Source: an uncultured bacterium
GTDB lineage: Bacteria; Bacillota_I; Bacilli_A; RF39; UBA660
Assembly: GCA_949291455.1 (NCBI GenBank)
Contig: CASEVQ010000003.1
Coordinates: forward strand, 1 to 39,027
DNA: 39,027 nucleotides
Direction of reading: 5' to 3'
The position numbers were made by a program, and so were the translations under genes. The notes below the pieces were generated by a model. That model was given only the letters and a program-made list of their open reading frames with translations, was not told where the DNA came from and did not search any database. Below, piece after piece: positions 27,236-34,308 of the stretch (positions are counted from its first letter, which is position 1; every line of letters begins with the position of its first letter).

Positions 27236-27930
27236 TCTATCTCCTCTACTGAAACTGGACTAGTATTAATGATGGACTCCTTTGCTTCTCCATTTTTAAA
27301 TACTATTACTTTATCTGCCATAGGAGTAATTGCTGTATTATGGGTTATTATTATAACTGTCATATTATTAATTCTAGAGGTATCTTGCAAAAGTTTTAAT
27401 ATTTGTTTTCCAGTATTATAATCTAGTGCACCAGTTGGTTCATCACATAAAAGAATTTTAGGATTTTTAGCTATTGCTCTAGCTATTGCCACACGTTGCT
27501 GTTCTCCACCAGAAAGTTGTGATGGAAAGTTATTCATTCTATTTTCTAATCCTACATTTTTTAATATCATTTTAGGGTCTAAAGAATTTTTACATATTTG
27601 AGTTGCTAGTTCAACATTTTCTAATGCTGTTAAATTTTGAACTAAATTATAAAATTGAAAAACAAATCCAATATCTTCTCTACGATATTTAATTAAATTT
27701 TTGTTATTTAATGTAGTAATATCTTTTCCATCAATAAAAATATTACCACTAGTAGCGCTATCCATTCCGCCAAGTAAATTAAGAGCTGTAGTTTTTCCTG
27801 CACCAGATGGTCCTACTATTACAACAAGTTCTCCTTTATTAATAGAAAAGTTAGTATTATTTAATGCTTTTATTTTTATTTCTCCCATAGTATATTCTTT
27901 TATTACATTTTTAAATTCTATATATGACAT
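27229..27930 (-). CDS. ABC transporter ATP-binding protein (LolD/MacB class)
   Basis: A complete 233-aa nucleotide-binding subunit: Walker A GPSGAGKT at about 40-47, Q-loop FVFQFYNLV, signature [14 protein letters not shown], Walker [13 protein letters not shown] and switch His in IIITHN. The EPTGALD ending and the length are characteristic of ATPases that pair with FtsX-type permeases. It starts 6 nt after the C39-like gene and overlaps the permease, so the three probably form one operon. This may mean that the transporter acts on, or with, the C39-like protein. Confidence 0.95.
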   Translation of the reverse strand: MSYIEFKNVIKEYTMGEIKIKALNNTNFSINKGELVVIVGPSGAGKTTALNLLGGMDSATSGNIFIDGKDITTLNNKNLIKYRREDIGFVFQFYNLVQNLTALENVELATQICKNSLDPKMILKNVGLENRMNNFPSQLSGGEQQRVAIARAIAKNPKILLCDEPTGALDYNTGKQILKLLQDTSRINNMTVIIITHNTAITPMADKVIVFKNGEAKESIINTSPVSVEEIEW

Positions 27931-27936
27931 ACAATA

Positions 27937-29004
27937 TCACCCCACTAATAAAAATCCTTTTCTTCCTCCTGCCAAATAATATCTTATAATTTCTTCTAAG
28001 TCTCCTCTTTCAGTTCCACAATTACTTATAATTACTTCTCCATCATTCGTTTCACCTAAAAGTGTTATAAAATGATTATTCATGGCATACTTAGTTTCTC
28101 CATTATTTCCACCAGTAACTAATGCAATAACGGGTTTACCTTGTTCTAGATGTTCTCTTACGAGTTTAGCCATTTCTTGTACTCTTTCCTCATCACGATC
28201 ATTAGAATTATAATAATAAGGCCCGTCATAGCTTACACCTACGCTATCTAAAGCTCTTTCAATTCCACTAAAACTTCTAGATGTAACCATTTCTGCTGCT
28301 TCGTATGCACCTATTGTATTATTAAATCCACTAACTGCTGTTGCAAAAGCAATGGGTGCACATCCATATTTGGCTAAATTTCCTCCTTGATATGATATAT
28401 CAGATAAATACGTTTGATTATACATATCATAAGTTCTTCCATTTATTGTTATAGTTTTTAATGATCTTTTCCAGCTACTACCATTACCTTCTGTATAAGT
28501 TCCATTATTTGAAGTTCCACTACTACCACTTATAACTCCATTTTGCCAAACATAATTATTATTGTCTTTTGATTCAGAAACACGAATACTTTCTTTAGCA
28601 GCAGTACCTGTAGCACTACTACAAAGAGGGTCAGAACTCAAAAGGCTATCAATATATGCTATTTTAGATAGTGCAATTATCATCGTTGGAACAAATATTA
28701 CAGCCAAAGTTGCTAAGCTTCTTTTAACTGATTTACTAATTGCTTTTGCTAATAAGTCGCTATCTTGACTTATAACTGCACTTGCAAAATCAACTGCTAT
28801 TAGTATTATCAAAGTAATTGGAGCTAAAATTCTGAACCAACTTAAGACTAATCTTATTATTTCTAAAGCTTCTGGAGTAAAAATACCATCACACGAAACA
28901 TTTATTTCTGTAGATGGGAAAAGTTCTTCAGCATTTACTATTAATGGAAATAAAATAACTAAAATCAGGAAATACAATATATATTTTTTTAATTTTTTTC
29001 TCAT
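27937..29004 (-). CDS. VirB2/TrbC-like two-helix membrane domain fused to a C39-like papain-fold domain
   Basis: A signal peptide (about 7-25, ending VNA) is followed by two long hydrophobic helices (about 48-78 and 93-115) with a short charged turn, the layout of VirB2/TrbC pilin-type proteins. After a Ser/Gly/Asn linker (about 130-178), residues 180-355 look like a peptidase C39-type domain: Gln206, Cys215 in YGCAPIAFA, His311 in NNHFITLLG, and Asn328 in IISNCGT where the third catalytic residue (usually Asp) is expected. If active it would be an extracytoplasmic cysteine peptidase; the Asn makes this uncertain. It follows the 277-aa gene by 2 nt and precedes the ABC ATPase by 6 nt. The VirB2-like call is by topology only. 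Confidence 0.75.
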   Translation of the reverse strand: MRKKLKKYILYFLILVILFPLIVNAEELFPSTEINVSCDGIFTPEALEIIRLVLSWFRILAPITLIILIAVDFASAVISQDSDLLAKAISKSVKRSLATLAVIFVPTMIIALSKIAYIDSLLSSDPLCSSATGTAAKESIRVSESKDNNNYVWQNGVISGSSGTSNNGTYTEGNGSSWKRSLKTITINGRTYDMYNQTYLSDISYQGGNLAKYGCAPIAFATAVSGFNNTIGAYEAAEMVTSRSFSGIERALDSVGVSYDGPYYYNSNDRDEERVQEMAKLVREHLEQGKPVIALVTGGNNGETKYAMNNHFITLLGETNDGEVIISNCGTERGDLEEIIRYYLAGGRKGFLLVG

Positions 29005-29006
29005 TT

Positions 29007-29840
29007 TTACCTCCCAATAGTAGTAGAAAATACCATTTCATATTTATTATTATTTAGTTCATATATTTCATATATAGGCTCATCGTACATCATATTTGCA
29101 ATAATAATTTCATATATATTATCATTATTTATATCGATTATTGACCTAATTCTATAATTTGGAAAAACTATATTTTCTTCTTCATAATAAGGTATACCTT
29201 CTTTTATTAAATAAGTTTGATTATTTTTTACATAAAATATTACTGAATAATTATTTTGATTTATTATTTCATCATTTTCATTATCGTCGATTGATTCATA
29301 AGTTACAATATAAATTGTTTCAAGAGTTCCATCATTATCAAAATCAAGTGTGATTTTTGATGTATAAATTAAGTCGGATAATTTTTTAATATAATCTTTG
29401 TTACTTATATCATTAAATATTGTAAAATCACTTTCTAGAAAATTTTCATTTTGATATTCTATGTAATTCACATTATCTGATATTGCTAACAAGGGCTTAT
29501 CAAAAATATAATAATTTTCAGAATTTATACTAGTAAAAAAAACTTCACCAGTAAAAGAATCTACCTTGCTGATAAAATAGCTTCCTATGTAATCATTTTG
29601 ATAAAAAACTTTATATTTACTTTTTTCATAATCTTTTTTTTCTGTAAATTTATATTTTTTATTTTCGTATTCAATTATTCTATTGTTATCTAGAATTATA
29701 TATACATTATTAGAAGATTGCATTTTAAAAAAAATGACAGTTAATACTATAATTATTATAATTATAATTATAAATGGAATATTTTTCTTTATATTTTTTT
29801 TCCTATTATTTTCCAAGTTAATTTCATTTATATCATTCAT
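29007..29840 (-). CDS. Membrane-anchored protein with FG-GAP/VCBS-like repeats, 277 aa
   Basis: A short cytoplasmic N-terminus and one very hydrophobic helix (about 19-38, isoleucine-rich) anchor the protein. The exterior part is Asn/Asp/Tyr-rich with two DxDxDG-like loops: LDFDNDGTLETIYIV and IDINNDNIYEIIIAN. Such loops bind calcium in FG-GAP and VCBS repeat proteins, which mediate surface contacts. No catalytic motif is seen. It is read 2 nt ahead of the C39-like gene, so the pair probably works at the same surface. A terminator lies between it and the WXG genes upstream, so it has its own promoter or depends on readthrough. Confidence 0.75.
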   Translation of the reverse strand: MNDINEINLENNRKKNIKKNIPFIIIIIIIIVLTVIFFKMQSSNNVYIILDNNRIIEYENKKYKFTEKKDYEKSKYKVFYQNDYIGSYFISKVDSFTGEVFFTSINSENYYIFDKPLLAISDNVNYIEYQNENFLESDFTIFNDISNKDYIKKLSDLIYTSKITLDFDNDGTLETIYIVTYESIDDNENDEIINQNNYSVIFYVKNNQTYLIKEGIPYYEEENIVFPNYRIRSIIDINNDNIYEIIIANMMYDEPIYEIYELNNNKYEMVFSTTIGR

Positions 29841-29868
29841 ACAATCACCAATATAATTATATCAAAGC

Positions 29869-29898
29869 AAAAAAAAAGATACAATGCTTATTGTATCT
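29869..29898 (-). terminator. Rho-independent terminator after the main WXG100 pair
   Basis: AGATACAAT and ATTGTATCT form a perfect 9-bp stem with a 4-base loop, followed on the minus strand by nine T. It lies directly downstream of the 103-aa WXG100 gene and should end most transcripts there. Confidence 0.9.
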
Positions 29899-29915
29899 AA
29901 TATTTGTTTCTAGGA

Positions 29916-30227
29916 TTAAGCACCATAACCACTATTCAATAATTCTTCAGCTTTCTCTTCTATTTTCTTATCTGCTGATTCATATGCTGATGCAGTATTA
30001 TCTAAAAATGTTGCATATTTAGTAATTGCATCATAAAAATCTGTAAATTTTCCAGAAAGGCTTGTATATCTAGCTCTTAAATTTTCAGCTGCTGAACTTT
30101 CCCAAGAAGCAGCAGTTCCATTTATTGTAGTTGTAGCTTCATCTAATGTAGTACGCATATCATTAACATTTTTTCTTAATGAATTTGCTGCGTTACGTAA
30201 TTCTATGGAATTTACTTGCATTTGCAT
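29916..30227 (-). CDS. WXG100-family EsxA-like protein with C-terminal YxxxD motif
   Basis: 103 aa, helical hairpin, with WES at residues 42-44 in place of WXG and YESAD at about 82-86 (YxxxD secretion motif). It is the most typical EsxA/YukE-like member in the window and is a likely exported T7SS substrate or substrate chaperone. It follows the 96-aa WXG100 gene by 28 nt with a good AGGAGG-type ribosome site, and is followed by a strong terminator. Tail residues SGYGA are flexible. Confidence 0.93.
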   Translation of the reverse strand: MQMQVNSIELRNAANSLRKNVNDMRTTLDEATTTINGTAASWESSAAENLRARYTSLSGKFTDFYDAITKYATFLDNTASAYESADKKIEEKAEELLNSGYGA

Positions 30228-30255
30228 TATTATCTTCCTCCTTCACTCTAGTAAA

Positions 30256-30546
30256 TTATAAAGCACTTGCTTGTTGGGCAATATCTGCTTGCAATTTTTC
30301 TAAACTATTTCCAGTTTCTTGTAAAAACACACCATAATTTCCTATTACTTGACCAAGTGCATCAATATTTTCTTTATAGCTATATACTGTTGTTGCAAAT
30401 TGTTGATTATCAGCTCCTTGCCAATTAGCTTTCAAACTATCAATAGTTTGGTACAAGCTTTTAACAGATGCTAAATATGTTTCTGCATTTGCAACTAATT
30501 TTTTTCCTGCTGTTCTAATCTCTTCTGGAGTTGCTTTTAAAACCAT
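30256..30546 (-). CDS. WXG100-family EsxA-like protein, first of the main pair
   Basis: The start is the ATG at 30546 (MVLKATPEEI), behind a perfect AAGGAGGTGA. The 96-aa product has WQG at residues 42-44, the expected helical hairpin length, and the MVLKxTPEEL-type N-terminus common in Firmicutes Esx proteins. It has no C-terminal YxxxD motif, so it probably pairs with the next gene's product, which does. It has its own upstream gap of 218 nt after the 471-aa gene, so expression may be independent of essC. Confidence 0.93.
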   Translation of the reverse strand: MVLKATPEEIRTAGKKLVANAETYLASVKSLYQTIDSLKANWQGADNQQFATTVYSYKENIDALGQVIGNYGVFLQETGNSLEKLQADIAQQASAL

Positions 30547-30764
30547 TATATTCACCTCCTTGAATTTATACAAATAGCACATTATATATTACTATTCTTT
30601 GTAATAATCGTAGTATATTTTTATTTTTTTGTCAATTAATTTATTAAAATATAACATTTTTTTACATTTATAAACACAAATTAATTTTACAATTCAACAT
30701 ATATGGAATTTTGATTAAATCGTTCTAAATTTTGTTAGTTATCAGTTATAATAACTGTTTTTGT

Positions 30765-32180
30765 TTAAGTTAATGATCCAGAATAAGTTTGAAGTCCTAG
30801 CTCTGTTGCTATAGTATCAAAAGCTTCAACATCATCTAACCAATATTTTGTAGTACTAATAATTTTTCCAATTTCTCCTGAAAATTGATTATTGTCTATT
30901 TGAATTTTTTCTAAAATTGCTGATGCTTCACTGTATGTATAAGTACCATCTAAAACTCCTCTTTGTATTTCAAGTGCGGTTGATACTATTGCATCTGTGC
31001 GTTCATTAGTTGTCAACGAAGAATTATTTATAATTGATAATCTTTCATCTATTGTCGTGGTAGGTGTTAAAATGCTATCAGGCAATATGCTTTCATATAA
31101 TGTCTCAACATCACTATATAACATATCATCCCACCCACAAATTCTAGAACCATATATTCCAAAGTTAGCTATTTCTCTGTTGGAGATAAAATTTCCAGAA
31201 TTATTAGACAAAACTACATCATATAATCCACCATCAGTTAATGAATGATTAGTTAAAGATTTCATGTAATTTTCATATTCCTCTTTAGTTATAAATCCAT
31301 GCAAATAAGCATTGTTTAAATAATTATGATACGCAATTCCATCCTCAATTACCTGTTTACCAGCCCATGTGTTAATATTTTCTTCTGAATTTTCACTTAT
31401 ATAACTAGAATATCCATTCATTTTAGCTTGCAATTCATTAAATACTTTACTAATAGATTCTTTATCACTTGGATTATATGAATATTCCATTTCGCCAAAA
31501 ATAATTGTTTGGATATTAGCTTGTTTGTCACTTTCATCATCTGCACTATCTTCTGGTGTACTTTCGGCAGTAATTTCCATTGCACTATTATATATTTGAA
31601 TTATGTTTAATAAGTTTACTTCATCATATTCATCAGCAACATTCGTAACAATTCCATTGTCATCGTATTCAATTTTTAAATCTATCGCATTTACAGCATT
31701 TGTAAGGCACTTAATAATTTTCTCTATCTCATTATTTAGATTCGTATTTTCGTTATTATATTCGTCAATTTGGGCTTGATCGTTAGCTTGATATCTACGT
31801 TTAGTGGTTCCATCAGTATCTATGTAACTAGTATATTCTCCAAAATTAAGATTTTGCATCTGCTGATAATTAGAATTAATTCTTTCTATTAATTCATTAA
31901 TTTTAGTTATTGTTTCTATTACTCCACCCAAATCATTTTCTACAGATTGACATAATCTCAAAACAACATTATCTAGCAAAAGAACTGTATTTTTAGTTGA
32001 AGAAGAATTACTATCTTTCCAACTATTATTCAATGTTTCACTAGAGCTTACTAGTTTATTATGTATATCATTTAAACTTTCATCTATTTCATTTTTACTG
32101 GCTTCTATATTACTTAATTTGTCACATACATTAATTTTAAAATTTTCTACTGTGTTTCTTAAACCTACTTTTATTCCCAT
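30765..32180 (-). CDS. Large candidate T7SS substrate with WXG-like head, 471 aa
   Basis: Residues 1-200 are helical with Trp54 followed by Lys-Asp at the turn, then a long helix pair with a beta-hairpin insert (about 110-140). The 583-aa satellite protein has the same layout with Trp57. An acidic linker (about 205-222, TPEDSADDESDK) precedes the C-terminal region of about 250 residues. This region is mostly helical, contains GFITKEEYENYMKSL (about 297-311), which resembles a SHOCT-type helix, and has a single WAGKQ and ICGWDDM. I see no known toxin motif. It follows the second WXG gene by 13 nt and has GAGGGTG before the ATG. No separate immunity gene follows. It may be a toxin, a surface protein or a structural component. 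Confidence 0.8.
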   Translation of the reverse strand: MGIKVGLRNTVENFKINVCDKLSNIEASKNEIDESLNDIHNKLVSSSETLNNSWKDSNSSSTKNTVLLLDNVVLRLCQSVENDLGGVIETITKINELIERINSNYQQMQNLNFGEYTSYIDTDGTTKRRYQANDQAQIDEYNNENTNLNNEIEKIIKCLTNAVNAIDLKIEYDDNGIVTNVADEYDEVNLLNIIQIYNSAMEITAESTPEDSADDESDKQANIQTIIFGEMEYSYNPSDKESISKVFNELQAKMNGYSSYISENSEENINTWAGKQVIEDGIAYHNYLNNAYLHGFITKEEYENYMKSLTNHSLTDGGLYDVVLSNNSGNFISNREIANFGIYGSRICGWDDMLYSDVETLYESILPDSILTPTTTIDERLSIINNSSLTTNERTDAIVSTALEIQRGVLDGTYTYSEASAILEKIQIDNNQFSGEIGKIISTTKYWLDDVEAFDTIATELGLQTYSGSLT

Positions 32181-32193
32181 AAATAATCACCCT

Positions 32194-32517
32194 CTAATTG
32201 CTGTTAATATTTAAACCGCTAGCATTAGCAGCCTCTTGCGATATTTTATCATCAGTAACTTGATATTTTTCAATTGTTTTCTCTAAAAACAATACATATT
32301 TTTTATTTTGTTCATTGATATTATCAAAATTCATGGTGAATTTATTTATTGCTTGTGAAACTAAATCACTATCATTACCTTGCCAATACTTATTCATTTC
32401 CGAAGTTTTTACTTTTACATTTTCTAACATATTATTTATCTTTTGAAATTCTTCATTTAATAAATTTAAGTTTTTTAAAAATTCATTTTGTAATACTTTT
32501 ACATTTCTATTGTCCAT
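32194..32517 (-). CDS. WXG100-like protein with C-terminal YxxxD motif, main cassette pair member 2
   Basis: 107 aa, helical, with YWQG near residues 46-49 and YQVTD at about 89-93 (YxxxD). The fold and length are Esx-like. Its ATG overlaps the end of the upstream WXG gene by 11 nt. It resembles the 104-aa satellite protein at 14804 in start, turn position and C-terminal motif. Likely heterodimer partner of the 103-aa protein encoded just upstream. Confidence 0.88.
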   Translation of the reverse strand: MDNRNVKVLQNEFLKNLNLLNEEFQKINNMLENVKVKTSEMNKYWQGNDSDLVSQAINKFTMNFDNINEQNKKYVLFLEKTIEKYQVTDDKISQEAANASGLNINSN

Positions 32518-32818
32518 ACTTATTTACCTCTTTTGTCATTTCAAAATATTGTGATAACATGTTATTATAATTTATTGTATAGTTCAAAACAGTGTTTCCA
32601 AGCATTACAGTTTGTTTCTGAATTTTTTTTAAATTAATTAAATAATTTTGCAAGTTTTTTTTAAATTCTTCATAATCTATTCCCTGCCATCCATTTTCTA
32701 AGTCTTCCAAAATTTTTTCTATATTTTCAATGCTAATTTTTAATTCCTTGGACGTTGAATTTAGAAAATTTCCAAGAGAACTTGTCTTTGATAAATCTGC
32801 TTTTGTTTTTCTACCCAT
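32507..32818 (-). CDS. WXG100-like protein, main cassette pair member 1
   Basis: 103 aa, helical, with WQGIDYEEFKK at about 47-57. The closest relative in the window is the frameshifted satellite gene at 15108 (WRGLDAENFKT). No C-terminal YxxxD is present; the protein ends KYGQ. It starts 29 nt after the 398-aa gene behind an AGGAGGT-type ribosome site and overlaps the next WXG gene by 11 nt, an arrangement that favours equal production of two partners. Confidence 0.88.
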   Translation of the reverse strand: MGRKTKADLSKTSSLGNFLNSTSKELKISIENIEKILEDLENGWQGIDYEEFKKNLQNYLINLKKIQKQTVMLGNTVLNYTINYNNMLSQYFEMTKEVNKYGQ

Positions 32819-32847
32819 AAACCAATACCTCCTATTGTTTATTTGTA

Positions 32848-34044
32848 CTAAACATTATTTTCTTTTATTGTTTCGATTATATTATTATTTTTGTCAAATA
32901 AGCTTGTTGTTACTTCTTTTAATACACTATCACTATAATTTGAAATTGAACTCATAAATACTGATGATTTTGCAAACTGTTGAGTAGCTGTTTTCAATAC
33001 TTCTGCATATTTATTATCCGTTAATAATTCTTCATATACAATGTCTGTTGCGTCTGACAAGTAATCCACAAAACTCCTTACAACGTTTACTGTTGTATTT
33101 TTTAATTCTCCTACTCCATTACCATCATAAACATCTAATAATTTTGTTTGACAATCATTTGGTGACAATGTTTGCCATTGCTCAATAACCTTGGCTACTT
33201 CATCAAAATCACCAAGTGTCGATTTTAACAATTGTGGATCATTAAGTAATTGATCAATTGTCATTCCTTTTTCTCCTGCCACTTGCATTAAATATGAATA
33301 TGTTATTCCAACATTCAATTCATTTAATTCAAAGACATCAAAAGTCTCACCTTTCATTATTGATAATAATGTTTTTCTTATTGTTTCATTATCCAAAGAT
33401 ATTAGTATTTGCTTCAATTCTTCTGTAATATATGGTGATGCTAATAATGTTTCTTTTAATCCTGCTGATAACGTATCATCTAGCAATATTTGATCTATTC
33501 CTTTATCAGAACTTATATTTGTAATGCTAGTAATAATTCCGTCAATATTTTCTATTTCTAATTGTTCTAATCCTGACAATAAATCAGAATTAATTTGACT
33601 ACCTTGATTAACATCTGGGACAATTGGTATTAACGTTTCATCATCTGGATTTTCTTCAGTAGAATCGTTAACGTCTCCAGAACCACTTGTTCCTCCAGAA
33701 CCACCTGTTCCTCCAGAACCGCCTGTTCCTCCAGACAAACTCGAATTTTCTAAATCAGTTGTAGATTCGTCACTATTTTTAATGTCTGATGCAATTAACT
33801 CATCAAGTGCATTTGATAATGTTCCGCTCATACTTATTATAGCCGACAAAGCTTTTAATACTTGATTTAACCAGTTTTCTAAAGAAAAATCTCCAGAATT
33901 TAATGATTGTAGATTCGAAAGATTAATGCTATTTAAACTATTAACAATTGCAATTAATAAATCCTTAACGTTACTTAATCCATCAAAATTAATATCTATA
34001 TCGCCAGAAATATTAATTGTAATTTCATTTTCAATATCAGCCAT
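32848..34044 (-). CDS. T7SS-linked protein with undescribed C-terminal domain, main copy, 398 aa
   Basis: The N-terminal 100 residues form a mildly hydrophobic helical region after the strand-like ITINISGDIDINF. A flexible linker of (GGTGGS)-type repeats (about 103-122) and an acidic stretch follow. Residues about 190-380 are homologous to the satellite 360-aa protein, with LLASPYITEELKQIL, LLDVYDGNGVG and AKSSVFM as the most conserved blocks. I cannot name a family. No membrane helix or signal is evident, so it is probably cytosolic or exported by the T7SS itself. It lies 12 nt after yukD and 29 nt before the WXG pair, in the centre of the operon, and recurs in the second cassette, so it is likely a working part of the system. 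Confidence 0.87.
   Translation of the reverse strand: MADIENEITINISGDIDINFDGLSNVKDLLIAIVNSLNSINLSNLQSLNSGDFSLENWLNQVLKALSAIISMSGTLSNALDELIASDIKNSDESTTDLENSSLSGGTGGSGGTGGSGGTSGSGDVNDSTEENPDDETLIPIVPDVNQGSQINSDLLSGLEQLEIENIDGIITSITNISSDKGIDQILLDDTLSAGLKETLLASPYITEELKQILISLDNETIRKTLLSIMKGETFDVFELNELNVGITYSYLMQVAGEKGMTIDQLLNDPQLLKSTLGDFDEVAKVIEQWQTLSPNDCQTKLLDVYDGNGVGELKNTTVNVVRSFVDYLSDATDIVYEELLTDNKYAEVLKTATQQFAKSSVFMSSISNYSDSVLKEVTTSLFDKNNNIIETIKENNV
33677..33735. repeat. 18-bp tandem repeat encoding a Gly/Thr/Ser linker
   Basis: Three consecutive copies of an 18-base unit (plus-strand form CCAGAACCACCTGTTCCT, with one-base variants) plus five bases of a fourth. They lie in frame in the 398-aa gene and encode GGTGGS-like hexapeptides. 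Copy-number change would alter linker length without shifting the frame. Confidence 0.9.
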
Positions 34045-34056
34045 TTTTTCACATCC

Positions 34057-34308
34057 TTATATCAAAATTATTTCCGCACCATTTCTTATATCAGAATCTT
34101 TTACTGTCATATTTATGTTATATGGTTTTCCAGTTATTTTACTATATATTGTTGCATCTTTTTTTAATGGATAATGGCCCCCCGATAACTCTGATACAGC
34201 TTTTGCTAAAATATTTGAAACTTTATATATTTTTTTACCTATCGGAATATATACTTCATATTTTTCTTCTATCAAAGGAACTTCAACTATTATGAATACT
34301 TTGTTCAT
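34057..34308 (-). CDS. yukD: YukD/EsaB-like ubiquitin-fold T7SS component
   Basis: At 83 aa it has the size and pattern of YukD/EsaB, small ubiquitin-like proteins found in T7SSb loci: a beta-hairpin start (KVFIIVEVP...KYEVYIPI), a central helix (KVSNILAKAVSEL) and later strands ending GAEIILI. EsaB is a cytosolic component needed for secretion in Staphylococcus. The gene overlaps the end of essC by 26 nt and is followed 12 nt later by the 398-aa gene. Assignment rests on size, pattern and position next to essC, because family sequence similarity is low. Confidence 0.85.
   Translation of the reverse strand: MNKVFIIVEVPLIEEKYEVYIPIGKKIYKVSNILAKAVSELSGGHYPLKKDATIYSKITGKPYNINMTVKDSDIRNGAEIILI

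Noticed and set aside
30581-30635. A TTGACA (minus strand, 30630-30635) as promoter of the main WXG pair
   Set aside because: No acceptable -10 box lies 16-18 bp away; the nearest TATAAT is about 43 bp off and TATACT only 12 bp, so I do not list it.
30736-30760. Plus-strand hairpin CAGTTA...TAACTG followed by T-rich sequence
   Set aside because: The stem is only 6 bp and AT-rich, and there is no plus-strand gene upstream for it to terminate.
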